A stretch of 63,632 bases of DNA from Cohnella lubricantis (lineage in GTDB: Bacteria; Bacillota; Bacilli; Paenibacillales; Paenibacillaceae): contig NZ_JACJVN010000014.1 of NCBI RefSeq assembly GCF_014212015.1, forward strand, positions 1 through 63,632, given 5' to 3'. Both the position numbers and the translations under genes were made by a program. The notes under the pieces were generated by a model, which made no database searches, was not told the DNA's origin, and worked only from the letters and a program-made list of their open reading frames with translations. Of this stretch, positions 51,084 through 59,401 are shown one piece after another. Each line of letters begins with the position of its first letter. Positions within the stretch are counted from its first letter, which is position 1.

Positions 51084-52256
51084 ATGACGGATTTGGCGAG
51101 AAGAGTATATGAGACAGCCGAAGCGCGCGGCGTTCGAATCGAAGTTCCGTTCCCGGAGCCGATCGTGGCTGAAGCGGGGGCTCTGTCGCTAGCGGCTCCA
51201 TATATTCGGGAGAAGAGATATCGCAAGCCGCTCGTCGTCGCCGACGAGAACACGTACCGCGCGGCGGGCGCCCGGCTGATGGACGAGATGGCCGCTGTCG
51301 GGCTGGCGCCGGAGCTGACGCTCGTGCTGCCGGATCGGCTCGGCGATGTCATCGCCGACGAAGCGTCGATCGTGCAGACGCTGCTCGATGTTCAGCGATA
51401 CGGCGCGGATGTTATCGTCGCCGCAGGCTCGGGCACGCTGCACGACATCTCCAGGTACGCCGCCTATACGGCGGGGCTGTCGTTCGTCTCGGTGCCGACT
51501 GCCGCGTCGGTTGACGGCTTCAACTCCAGAGGCGCACCCCTAGTTATCCGCGGAGAGAAGATCACGGTGCAGGCCATCGGGCCGATCGCGATATTCGCCG
51601 ATCTGGATGTGCTCCGCAAGGCTCCGCCCGCCATGGCCGCTGCCGGCTTCGGCGACATGCTGGGGAAGCTGACGTCGCTGTTCGATTGGCAGTTCGGACG
51701 AATGACCGGCGGCGAGCCCTACTCCGAGCTTGTCGCGGACATAACCGAGCAGGCGCTGCGGGATTGTATCGAGAACGTTCAAGCGATTGGAAGCCGAACA
51801 GAGGCCGGCATTCGGATCTTGATGCAATCGCTGGTTGAATCGGGATTGGCGATGCTCATGCTGGGGCAGTCCCATCCGGCATCGGGCGCGGAGCACCATC
51901 TGTCCCATTATTGGGAGATGGAGCTGATGCGCACGGGAAGGCGCGCGTTGCTGCACGGCGCGAAGGTCGGCGTCGCCTGCGCCGAGATCAGCGCGCTGTA
52001 TCATTCGCTCGCGGCGGAGCAAGCGGCGGGCGGGGAGGAAGAGGCGAGGGCGCTGCGGCAAGCGCTGGATCGCGTGCCTGCGGCGGAGACGATTCGCGGC
52101 TGGCTTCGCGAGGCGGGGGGGCCGGCGACTATTCGGGAGCTGGGCATCAGCGAAGAGCTGCTGCAGCGAAGCTTGGCGGAGGCGCACCGTATTCGGCCCA
52201 ATCGCTTCACGCTGCTCCGAGCCTACAACGACGGCCGAGCGGCGCTTCGCAATTGA
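51084..52256 (+). CDS. araM: Glycerol-1-phosphate dehydrogenase (AraM/EgsA type)
   Basis: 390 residues, iron-dependent dehydrogenase fold. NAD-binding GSGTLHDISRYAA, PTAASVDGFNSRGA and the metal region HPASGAEHHLSHYWEM are typical of AraM, which reduces dihydroxyacetone phosphate to sn-glycerol-1-phosphate, the archaeal-type isomer. In B. subtilis AraM feeds PcrB, giving heptaprenylglyceryl phosphate, and its gene lies in the arabinose operon; here it stands alone next to the sugar transporter. ATG 51084 has GGGGAAGAG upstream. Confidence 0.88.
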   Translation: MTDLARRVYETAEARGVRIEVPFPEPIVAEAGALSLAAPYIREKRYRKPLVVADENTYRAAGARLMDEMAAVGLAPELTLVLPDRLGDVIADEASIVQTLLDVQRYGADVIVAAGSGTLHDISRYAAYTAGLSFVSVPTAASVDGFNSRGAPLVIRGEKITVQAIGPIAIFADLDVLRKAPPAMAAAGFGDMLGKLTSLFDWQFGRMTGGEPYSELVADITEQALRDCIENVQAIGSRTEAGIRILMQSLVESGLAMLMLGQSHPASGAEHHLSHYWEMELMRTGRRALLHGAKVGVACAEISALYHSLAAEQAAGGEEEARALRQALDRVPAAETIRGWLREAGGPATIRELGISEELLQRSLAEAHRIRPNRFTLLRAYNDGRAALRN

Positions 52257-52302
52257 AGGCGCGCACCCTAGAATAGCTGAATACAGGTGAATCGGGCAGG
52301 TT

Positions 52303-52320
52303 TTGTGCCATAAATCACAA
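52303..52320 (+). promoter_or_regulatory. Rex-type operator before yjlC-ndh
   Basis: TTGTG-8 nt-CACAA, 18 bp, the spacing of the Rex consensus TTGTGAANNNNTTCACAA, with only the inner bases differing. It lies about 290 bp before yjlC. Rex senses NADH/NAD+ and represses ndh in B. subtilis. Confidence 0.65.
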
Positions 52321-52412
52321 ATTCCCGCTTATATCGGACGTATAAGGGGAGAAAGTTATTTTCATAATGACTATATCCGGTGTAGAATAGACATGAAAGG
52401 TTCAAATTCGAC

Positions 52413-52470
52413 CTGTCCTGATGACGAGTGACGGAGACGACGCTTAGGCGTTAGGTTTGCGGAAGGACAG
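52413..52470 (+). ncRNA. Possible structured leader of yjlC-ndh
   Basis: Inside the 357-bp gap before yjlC, CTGTCC (52413) and GGACAG (52465) can close a domain that holds ACGCTTAGGCGT. No gene or known riboswitch consensus is recognised in the gap. A structured 5' leader is only a suggestion. Confidence 0.3.
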
Positions 52471-52613
52471 TTTGTAGCGCGGGATACTCGCTCCCAATAG
52501 CGGCTTTGTATGTGAAAATTGGTACAAAGTTATCGCCGGCGGTTCGCACGCGTACAAGCCAGGACGGAATTGACTACCGATTAGGAAATGACTGCAAAGG
52601 AGGATGCTCACGC

Positions 52614-53048
52614 ATGTCCCAAATTTCGCAAGAGGCGCTCGAATCACAAGACGCCGCAGTGCAACGCAACCCGCAAGAGCTGCTCGATCAATTGCTGAAG
52701 CCGGAAGTTCAGGAATCCCTTACCGTATTGGTGGATAACCTGCCGAAGCTGACAGAGATGGTCACTTTCCTGACCGCTGCCTTCGACTTCGCGAAGAACG
52801 TGGCAACGGACAAGGTGCTGATCAATGACTTCGCTCACGGGATCGGCGAATTCGTGAAGCCGGTTGCCGAGAAGGCCAAAGGAATCGCGGCGGCGGCGAT
52901 CGAAGCGAATGAACGCGCGGAAGCCGATACGTCTACGATCGGCATGTTCGGCGTACTGAAGCTGCTGAAGGATCCGCAAGTGCAGAAGACGCTGAAGTTC
53001 ACGCAAGCCTTCCTTGGCGCTCTGTCGGAGAACAAGCAGCAGCGTTGA
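52614..53048 (+). CDS. yjlC: DUF1641 protein, YjlC-like
   Basis: 144 residues. The DUF1641 core is around FLTAAFDFAKNV and GMFGVLKLLKDPQVQKTL. In B. subtilis yjlC is co-transcribed with ndh under Rex control, and the same order is found here, 36 bp apart. The biochemical role is unknown. AAAGGAGG precedes ATG 52614. Confidence 0.85.
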   Translation: MSQISQEALESQDAAVQRNPQELLDQLLKPEVQESLTVLVDNLPKLTEMVTFLTAAFDFAKNVATDKVLINDFAHGIGEFVKPVAEKAKGIAAAAIEANERAEADTSTIGMFGVLKLLKDPQVQKTLKFTQAFLGALSENKQQR

Positions 53049-53084
53049 TCACTACCCCACAACGGATAAGAACGGAGGATGGAC

Positions 53085-54266
53085 ATGTCTAAACATATTC
53101 TGATTCTGGGCGGCGGATACGGCGGCTTGCTCGCGGCGCTGACGGCGCGCAAGCATCTGACCAAAGCCGATGCCCGGATTACGCTGGTGAACCGTTACCC
53201 GACGCACCAAATCATCACCGAGCTGCACCGTCTTGCCGGCGACACGATCAAGGAGAAGGCCGTTGCGCTTCCTCTCGCGAAGCTGCTGAAGAACAAGGAT
53301 GTCGATCTGGTGATCGACACGGTGAACGAGATTAAACCAGATGAGAAAAAAGTTCTGCTCGCCGGCGGCGCAGCGGTGTCCTACGACGCTCTCGTAGTCG
53401 CCTTGGGCAGCGAGACGGCTTTCTTCGGCATCCCGGGATTGCAGGAGAACAGCTTCACGCTGAAGTCGGTTGACGACGCGAACCGGATTCGCGCTCACGT
53501 CTATGCCCGCCTGGATGCGTACAAGCAATCGGGCAACAAGTCCGACGCGACGATCGTTGTCGGCGGCGGCGGCCTGACCGGCATCGAGCTGGTCGGCGAA
53601 TTCGTCGACCGTCTGCCGGAAGTGTGCCGCGAGAAGGGCATCGACTTCGCGGACATCAAGCTGTACGTCGTTGAAGCGGGCCCGGCGATTCTGCCGGTAC
53701 TGCCGCCGGATCTGATCGAGCGCGCGCAGAAGAGCCTCGAAGCTCGCGGCGTCGAGATCATCACGGGCGTGGCGATCACGGAAGCGACGAAGAACACGGT
53801 ATCGCTGAAGGATGGACGCGTGCTCGAAGCGGGCTCGATCATCTGGACAGGCGGCGTTCAAGGCCATCCGGTCGTCGCGAACAGCGGCATCGAAGTGAAC
53901 CGCGGCCGCGCTACGGTGACCGAGTCGCTGCAATCGACTTCGCATCCGGAAGTGTTCCTGGCCGGCGACTGCGCAGTCGTCTTCCCAAAGGGCGGCGAAC
54001 GTCCGTATCCGCCGACGGCTCAGAACGCTTGGCAGATGGGCGAGACGGTCGGCCTCAACCTGAACGCCTTCTTCAAGGGCGGCAAGATGGAAGAGTTCAA
54101 CCCGATCAACTCGGGCACGCTCGGAAGCCTCGGCCGCAAGGACGGCGTCGCGATGGTCGGCGGCAACAACATCCGTCTGAAGGGCACGCCGGCTTCGCTG
54201 ATGAAGGAAGCGAGCAACATCCGCTACCTGTCGCACATCAACGGGTTGTTCGCATACGCGTACTAA
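53085..54266 (+). CDS. ndh: Type II NADH dehydrogenase
   Basis: 393 residues, two-dinucleotide-binding-domain flavoprotein. FAD motif ILGGGYGG, NADH motif VGGGGLTGIE, and the late AGDCAVVF. It passes electrons from NADH to menaquinone without pumping protons. ATG 53085 is preferred over 53079 because CGGAGG ends at 53078. Cotranscribed with yjlC, with a strong terminator behind it, then the 26-unit palindrome array. Confidence 0.88.
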   Translation: MSKHILILGGGYGGLLAALTARKHLTKADARITLVNRYPTHQIITELHRLAGDTIKEKAVALPLAKLLKNKDVDLVIDTVNEIKPDEKKVLLAGGAAVSYDALVVALGSETAFFGIPGLQENSFTLKSVDDANRIRAHVYARLDAYKQSGNKSDATIVVGGGGLTGIELVGEFVDRLPEVCREKGIDFADIKLYVVEAGPAILPVLPPDLIERAQKSLEARGVEIITGVAITEATKNTVSLKDGRVLEAGSIIWTGGVQGHPVVANSGIEVNRGRATVTESLQSTSHPEVFLAGDCAVVFPKGGERPYPPTAQNAWQMGETVGLNLNAFFKGGKMEEFNPINSGTLGSLGRKDGVAMVGGNNIRLKGTPASLMKEASNIRYLSHINGLFAYAY

Positions 54267-54285
54267 GAGTGTTATGACTGAATGA

Positions 54286-54326
54286 GGGCCGTCTAGCAGG
54301 GTGTTCGCCTGCTGGGCGGCCCTTTT
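54286..54326 (+). terminator. Terminator after ndh
   Basis: GGGCCGTCTAGCAGG pairs with CCTGCTGGGCGGCCC (one mismatch), followed by TTTT. It precedes the palindrome array. Confidence 0.85.
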
Positions 54327-54349
54327 GCGCTTCGCGCGGCGCGCGGTGA

Positions 54350-55715
54350 TCCGCAACAAGGCACCAAAAGTGCCTTGGTTGCCCGCTGCAAGCTGCGCCG
54401 GTCCGCAACAAGGCACCAAAAGTGCCTTGATTGCCCGCAGGAAGCTGCGCCCGCCCGCAACAAGGCACTAAAAGTGCCTTGGTTGCCCGCTGCAAGCTGT
54501 GCCGGTCCGCAACAAGGCACCCAAAGTGCCTTGATTGCCGGCTGCAAGCTGCGCCGGTCCGCAACAAGGCACCAAAAGTGCCTTGACTGCCCGCTGCAAG
54601 CTGCGCCGGTCCGCAACAAGGCACCAAAAGTGCCTTGATTGCCCGCTGCAAGCTGCGCCCGCCCGCAACAAGGCACCAAAAGTGCCTTGACTGCCCGCAG
54701 CAAGCTGCGCCCGCCCGCAACAAGGCACTAAAAGTGCCTTGGTTGCCCGCAGCAAGCTGAGCCGGTCCGCAACAAGGCACCAAAAGTGCCTTGGTTGCCC
54801 GCTGCAAGCTGCGCCCGCCCGCACCAAGGCACTAAAAGTGCCTTGGCTGCTCGCTGCAAGCTGCGTCGGTCCGCAACAAGGCACTAAAAGTGCCTTGATT
54901 GCCGGCTGCAAGCTGCGCCCGCCCGCAACAAGGCACCAAAAGTGCCTTGGCTGCTCGCTGCAAGCTGCGCCGGTCCGCAACAAGGCACCAAAAGTGCCTT
55001 GATTGCCCGCAGCAAGCTGCGCCCGCCCGCAACAAGGCACTAAAAGTGCCTTGGTTGCCCGCAGCAAGCTGTGCCGGTCCGCAACAAGGCACCAAAAGTG
55101 CCTTGATTGCCCGCAGGAAGCTGCGCCCGCCCGCAACAAGGCACCCAAAGTGCCTTGATTGCCCGCTGCAAGCTGCGCCCGCCCGCAACAAGGCACCAAA
55201 AGTGCCTTGGTTGCCCGCAGCAAGCTGCGCCCGCCCGCAACAAGGCACTAAAAGTGCCTTGATTGCCGGCTGCAAGCTGCGCCCGCCCGCAACAAGGCAC
55301 CAAAAGTGCCTTGGTTGGCCGCTGCAAGCTGTGCCGGTCCGCAACAAGGCACCCAAAGTGCCTTGGTTGCCCGCAGGAAGCTGCGCCCGCCCGCAACAAG
55401 GCACTAAAAGTGCCTTGGTTGCCCGCTGCAAGCTGTGCCGGTCCGCAACAAGGCACTAAAAGTGCCTTGGTTGCCCGCAGCAAGCTGCGCCCGCCCGCAA
55501 CAAGGCACCCAAAGTGCCTTGATTGCCCGCTGCAAGCTGCGCCCGCCCGCAACAAGGCACCAAAAGTGCCTTGATTGCCGGCTGCAAGCTGAGCCCGCCC
55601 GCAACAAGGCACCAAAAGTGCCTTGGTTGCCCGCTACACGCTGAGCCGGCCCGCAACAAGGCACCAAAAGTGCCTTGGTTGCCCGCTACACGCTGAGCCG
55701 GCCCGCAACACGCAT
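54350..55715. repeat. Array of 26 palindromes at exact 52-bp period
   Basis: CAAGGCAC-5 nt-GTGCCTTG occurs 26 times; AAGGCAC begins at 54358 and every 52 bp to 55658 with no indel. Loops are CAAAA, TAAAA or CCAAA. The 31-bp spacers (core TTGCCCGC, GCAAGCTG, CCGCAA) vary at only a few fixed positions. A decayed unit starts at 55710. The array fills the 1468-bp convergent gap between ndh and a nuclease-like gene; apparent open frames shift at every unit because 52 is not a multiple of three. Confidence 0.93.
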
Positions 55716-55734
55716 GCCACCCTTCGCCCGCGGG

Positions 55735-56439
55735 CTAGATCATACCCCACTCCCTATATGCCTGATTGACCATGTAACGGCAAATTCGCTTTCCATTGGG
55801 ATTAACGGGCAGCAGGAAGCCTTTCTCCACGAGCGCCTTCATATATTTTGCCGCAGTTCTGCGATGAATGCCGAAGGCAGCGGTCATATCCTCGGTTCTC
55901 AGGTAGCCCGGCCGCCCGAAACTTAGCTTAATAATCGCACGCTCCATTGGGTGGATAACTAGTCCAGAACCCGTCGGGGAGTGGCTGCTCTTGCCAAGCA
56001 ACTGTTGAACAAGCTGTTGGCATTGCCTAGGTCTCTTCATAATGTCGTCATAAGCGAAACGTAGCACGATCCACCCGTCCAAGACGAGATGGTTCTGCCG
56101 CATCAAGTGGTCTGCGAATTGCCAGCGATCTGTGTCCCGCCAATGCGTTCCGTATCCGTCAATCTCGATGCACACCTTGAACCCTGCCGCCAAGTAGGCG
56201 TAGTCCAAATACCGCCAGCTATCCTTGTAATCCTTGACTTCGTATTCGGGATATAGTCCTTCCAGGCTCCCGGTTGCCGGCCACCACACTTGACTTAAGA
56301 ACATGCGCTCAGCATGACCATGATCCGCCAAGCGCCGCTTGGCATCGCCTTTGCGTTCACGCGCATGCTGACTCTTCCATACGAGGTACGCCGAATTCAA
56401 ATCCTCGGGCCAATGGCCATCAGTCGCGTGCTGCTTCAT
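55735..56439 (-). CDS. Nuclease-fold (DUF559/Vsr-like) protein with C-terminal HTH
   Basis: 234 residues. Residues about 60-150 resemble a PD-(D/E)XK endonuclease of the DUF559/Vsr type: YLDYAYLAAGFKVCIEIDG followed by R-rich helices and LDGWIVLRFAYDDI. Candidate metal ligands are Asp in LDYAY and Glu/Asp in EIDG. A winged-helix segment follows (about 175-215, TEDMTAAFGIHRRTAAKYM). AGGAGG precedes ATG 56439. It is the immediate neighbour of the 26-unit palindrome array. No methylase or other restriction gene is near. Nuclease activity is inferred, not shown. Confidence 0.7.
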   Translation of the reverse strand: MKQHATDGHWPEDLNSAYLVWKSQHARERKGDAKRRLADHGHAERMFLSQVWWPATGSLEGLYPEYEVKDYKDSWRYLDYAYLAAGFKVCIEIDGYGTHWRDTDRWQFADHLMRQNHLVLDGWIVLRFAYDDIMKRPRQCQQLVQQLLGKSSHSPTGSGLVIHPMERAIIKLSFGRPGYLRTEDMTAAFGIHRRTAAKYMKALVEKGFLLPVNPNGKRICRYMVNQAYREWGMI

Positions 56440-56463
56440 TCACATTCCTCCTAATATCAATAT

Positions 56464-56502
56464 AAAAAAAGCCGCCAGCTCCGGGAGATCCGAAGCGGCG
56501 GC
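56464..56502 (-). terminator. Terminator after HTH-DUF1232 gene
   Basis: On the minus strand GCCGCC and GGCGGC close a hairpin followed by TTTTTTT. Confidence 0.8.
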
Positions 56503-56599
56503 GTTCTTCGCGGCCAACAGCCTATATAGGGGAATCGTACCAGTATCGCTGAAGATTATCAAGCGCCTTTGTTAATCGGGGTGAGGGGGAGAGCTGCTC

Positions 56600-57733
56600 T
56601 CATTCCGGCATCTCCGCTAATCGGTCCAGAACCAGCTGCACCGCGATCGCATCGTCCAGGTAGCCAAACGGAAATGCATAGTCAGGGATAATGTCCGTTG
56701 ACAAAATGAAGTATAGCAGAGCGCTGCCGGCGATGGCACGCTTCTCTGCGGAAGTCGACTCTCCACCGAACAGCTCATACAGGCTGCGGAGCTGTTCGAT
56801 GAACGGCCCTGCGCCGCCGACACTCTCGATTTTCGATCGGAAGCTGTCCCTTATCGTCCGTTCTCCTTCATCCGTCAGCGCATACAGCTCGTACTTGCTC
56901 AATTCCTTGCGCACATGCTCCGCCGTGAAATGCGGATCGATGAAGTTGCTCGTCTGCAGCACACGCTGAATGGAATCAACGGACTCATGCCAGGAAGACG
57001 GCGTTCCGCTCACACCGCCCATAGCGCTCCCATTACCCGTTACGCCTGCATCGCCAACACCGTCCGAACCTCCACTTGCGCCACCAGCCGAGCTGGCGCC
57101 CGAACTACGCGATTTACCTAAACTACCTGCGCCGTATGCGCCAGCGGAGCCGCCCGCTGCGCTCGAACTACCCGCAATGCCTGCACCAGCAGCACCACCA
57201 CCAGCAGCCGCACCGGCGCCCGCGCCAGCAGCACCACCACCAGCAGCCGCACCGGCGCCCGCGCCAGCAGCACCACCACCACCAGCACCACCACCAGCAC
57301 CACCAGCCGCGCCACCCGCACCAGCCGAAGCGCCGCCTGAGCCGCCGCTGTTGCCGACATCATACCCCGCCGCCTCAAATAGCCGCCCCAGCGGTACGCC
57401 GAGATGCGCGGCGAACTGCTGCAGGTGGTCGAGCTTCGCCTGCTGCTTGCCGTTCGCGATGCGCGAGATGGTCGCCGTGTCAATGCCGGTCAGCGAAGCG
57501 AGCTTGCGCATGGATAAGGCGCGCTCCTTCATCAGCAGCCTCAAAGTAGCGCCCAGCCCCATATTCGGATTCCGCGTCTGATCGCGACGCTGACCGGGAC
57601 GCTGACCCGGGCCCGAATTCCGACTCGGATCGAGATCGAAATCCCGTTCCAGTTCCAGATCGGGATCCCGATCCCGATCCCGATCCAGTTCCGGATCTCG
57701 ATCCCGCTCGGGTTCCCCGCCGTTAACGGCCAT
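56600..57733 (-). CDS. XRE-type HTH protein with Gly/Ala linker and DUF1232 domain
   Basis: 377 residues from ATG 57733 (GGGAGGG upstream). The N-terminus has an Arg-Asp dipeptide-rich tract (about 10-36), an XRE helix-turn-helix follows (62-118, KLASLTGIDTATISRIANGK), then about 130 residues almost only of Gly, Ala and Ser with internal duplication, and a C-terminal DUF1232/YkvA domain (about 320-372, STDIIPDYAFPFGYLDDA). DUF1232 is usually a membrane-associated domain. The disordered linker suggests a tether between DNA and a membrane or partner. Function unknown. Confidence 0.78.
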   Translation of the reverse strand: MAVNGGEPERDRDPELDRDRDRDPDLELERDFDLDPSRNSGPGQRPGQRRDQTRNPNMGLGATLRLLMKERALSMRKLASLTGIDTATISRIANGKQQAKLDHLQQFAAHLGVPLGRLFEAAGYDVGNSGGSGGASAGAGGAAGGAGGGAGGGGAAGAGAGAAAGGGAAGAGAGAAAGGGAAGAGIAGSSSAAGGSAGAYGAGSLGKSRSSGASSAGGASGGSDGVGDAGVTGNGSAMGGVSGTPSSWHESVDSIQRVLQTSNFIDPHFTAEHVRKELSKYELYALTDEGERTIRDSFRSKIESVGGAGPFIEQLRSLYELFGGESTSAEKRAIAGSALLYFILSTDIIPDYAFPFGYLDDAIAVQLVLDRLAEMPE

Positions 57734-57864
57734 AGACTTCCCTCCCAGGCAGCCGGATAAGGGCTCGATATGTTGAAGAAATCTCAACAAATTTCGGAGG
57801 AACAAGCACCGCAGCTCAACACTCCCAATACAATGCAGTAACAACTGGGGGGAGTGGATCGCGC

Positions 57865-58500
57865 ATGGCTTGGCTGATGGTACTGGGGTTCGCCGTATCC
57901 TCCAGCATCGACAACTTGGGGGTAGGCATCTCCTATGGCATCAGGGGAATACGGATCGGTCTGCTGTCCAATCTGGTCATGGCGGTCGTATGCTTCATCT
58001 GCAGCGAGGCAGGCATTCGATTCGGCGGGTGGCTGTCGGCGGTACTTCCCGGCGTGATGCCGGTTGCGATCGGCGCGTTCATGCTGACCATCATTGGGTT
58101 TCGTATTATATTAATGGCGATCCCGCGCACGCCGCCGTCCGGTCAAGCGGAGGGAGCGAAGAGGCGGAAGGCCGGGAACCGTCTGGAGCGGATGCTGCAA
58201 AACCCCGAGACGGCCGACTTCGACCGTTCGGGCGAGATCGGCATCGGCGAGGCTGTCGTTCTCGGCATCGCGCTGTCCGCGAATGCGATCACGAACGGGC
58301 TGGGAGCGGGGCTGCTCGGATTGTCGCCGCTAGCCATCTCGCTCGCCGCGGCCGCCGGGAGCTTCATCACGGTCTGGGCAGGAGTCGCCATTGGACGAAG
58401 GGCCGCCAACGTCCGAATCGGGCGATTCACGCTCGGCCAATTCGGGACGCTGCTCAGCGGCGTCATCATCGTGCTGCTGGCCTGCCGCACGTTGCTGTAG
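57865..58500 (+). CDS. ytaF: YtaF/MntP-like sporulation membrane protein
   Basis: 211 residues, six predicted helices, with the family pattern SSSIDNLGVGISYGIRG in helix 1 and ALSANAITNGLGAGLLG after the central loop. This is the YtaF branch of the MntP/YebN cation-efflux-like family, present in spore formers; the substrate is unproven. ATG 57865 has GGGGGGAG upstream. Divergent from the HTH-DUF1232 gene. Confidence 0.82.
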   Translation: MAWLMVLGFAVSSSIDNLGVGISYGIRGIRIGLLSNLVMAVVCFICSEAGIRFGGWLSAVLPGVMPVAIGAFMLTIIGFRIILMAIPRTPPSGQAEGAKRRKAGNRLERMLQNPETADFDRSGEIGIGEAVVLGIALSANAITNGLGAGLLGLSPLAISLAAAAGSFITVWAGVAIGRRAANVRIGRFTLGQFGTLLSGVIIVLLACRTLL

Positions 58501-58578
58501 CGGGTGGGCAACCTGCGCAAGCGTCTCCTTGTCTATCTAGTTTACGATGCGAAGTCTCTTGATATGTCATGTGAAGCA

Positions 58579-58614
58579 AGAAGACGCCTCGCGATGGGCT
58601 CGCGGGGCGTCTTC
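58579..58614. terminator. Bidirectional terminator between ytaF and tetR
   Basis: AAGACGCCTCGCG pairs with CGCGGGGCGTCTT (one mismatch) around a 7-base loop between convergent genes. Confidence 0.8.
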
Positions 58615-58620
58615 AGCTAT

Positions 58621-59241
58621 TCATTGGGGATTCGCCAGCACAATAGGCAGGAAGATGTCGTCGATGATTTCCTCAATCGCTTGAACGGATATTGGTTCAT
58701 GCGTAGACAGCAACTCGAATCCGATCAGGTCGATCGGAAGCGTGACAACCCTGTCCTTGACCCGCCGGGGATCGACTTCCCCCCTTTGAACCGCGCGGTT
58801 CAGAATCTCCTTAATGGCCACCGCCAGCTTGTCCTCTGTCCTCGATCTCAAGGCCTCAGGCATGGAAGAGATGATGTCTTTCCCATGTTGATCGCTCATC
58901 AGGCCGTGAATCGTCTCCGCACCGATCATCTGCATAGGCGTCGTTAACCTTCTCAGCAAGGTCAGCAGATCCTCGCGCAGACTCCCTGTATCCGGAACTT
59001 CCATGGAAGGCTTGGGCAGATGTTTGAGAATGACCGCTGCAACTAAGGCGTATTTATTGGGCCAGCGGCGGTACACCGCGTTCTTGTTCGTTCCGGCGCG
59101 AGACGCGACACCCTCCATCGACAGGCGGGAGTAGCCGATCTCGCGAAGCTCATCCCAAGCGGCCTGGAGGATGGCGTTCTCCAGAACCTCGCCGCGCCGC
59201 CGCGTGCTCGTGCTCCGATCCTCGCTCTTCTTCCCGTCCAC
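58621..59241 (-). CDS. TetR family regulator of the adjacent efflux pump
   Basis: About 206 residues from GTG 59241 (GAAGGA 9 nt upstream). The frame stays open to a TTG at 59322, but that region overlaps the predicted efflux promoter and has no good ribosome binding site; ATG 59307 is a further alternative. HTH at about YSRLSMEGVASRAGTNKNAVYRR. Divergent from a DHA2-type MFS pump, with a 20-bp perfect palindrome between them, the classic TetR repressor-pump arrangement. Confidence 0.82.
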   Translation of the reverse strand: MDGKKSEDRSTSTRRRGEVLENAILQAAWDELREIGYSRLSMEGVASRAGTNKNAVYRRWPNKYALVAAVILKHLPKPSMEVPDTGSLREDLLTLLRRLTTPMQMIGAETIHGLMSDQHGKDIISSMPEALRSRTEDKLAVAIKEILNRAVQRGEVDPRRVKDRVVTLPIDLIGFELLSTHEPISVQAIEEIIDDIFLPIVLANPQ

Positions 59242-59316
59242 GCTTTTTTTTCCTTCTTTCCAAATAAGGCTTACTTTCTTTTTATCACTTTCCGGTGCAT
59301 CTTGCATGAATTTTTG

Positions 59317-59375
59317 TTGCAATTCTAGCTGAATCGGAATAAGATGTGCTTATTGGGTACGGTACGTACCGTACC
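59317..59375 (+). promoter_or_regulatory. Efflux promoter with 20-bp perfect TetR operator
   Basis: TTGCAA (59317-59322), 17 bp, TAAGAT (59340-59345), then GGTACGGTACGTACCGTACC at 59356-59375, a perfect 20-bp palindrome covering positions just after the predicted start. Bound repressor would act as a roadblock. Confidence 0.8.
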
Positions 59376-59401
59376 TTAAATGCTTGAGGAGGCGTATTCG
59401 A

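Noticed and set aside
52400-52450. Hammerhead ribozyme core (CTGATGA with a GAAA upstream)
   Set aside because: The required stem I and stem III hairpins and the cleavage UH cannot be placed between the two elements.
53052-54419. Long minus-strand frame opposite ndh
   Set aside because: Shadow of ndh, which has clear FAD and NADH motifs and a good ribosome binding site.
54238-55667. Many overlapping open frames in the 52-bp array with 52-residue periodic peptides
   Set aside because: The register rotates through all frames every three units and both strands are open; no start signals. Treated as non-coding repeats.
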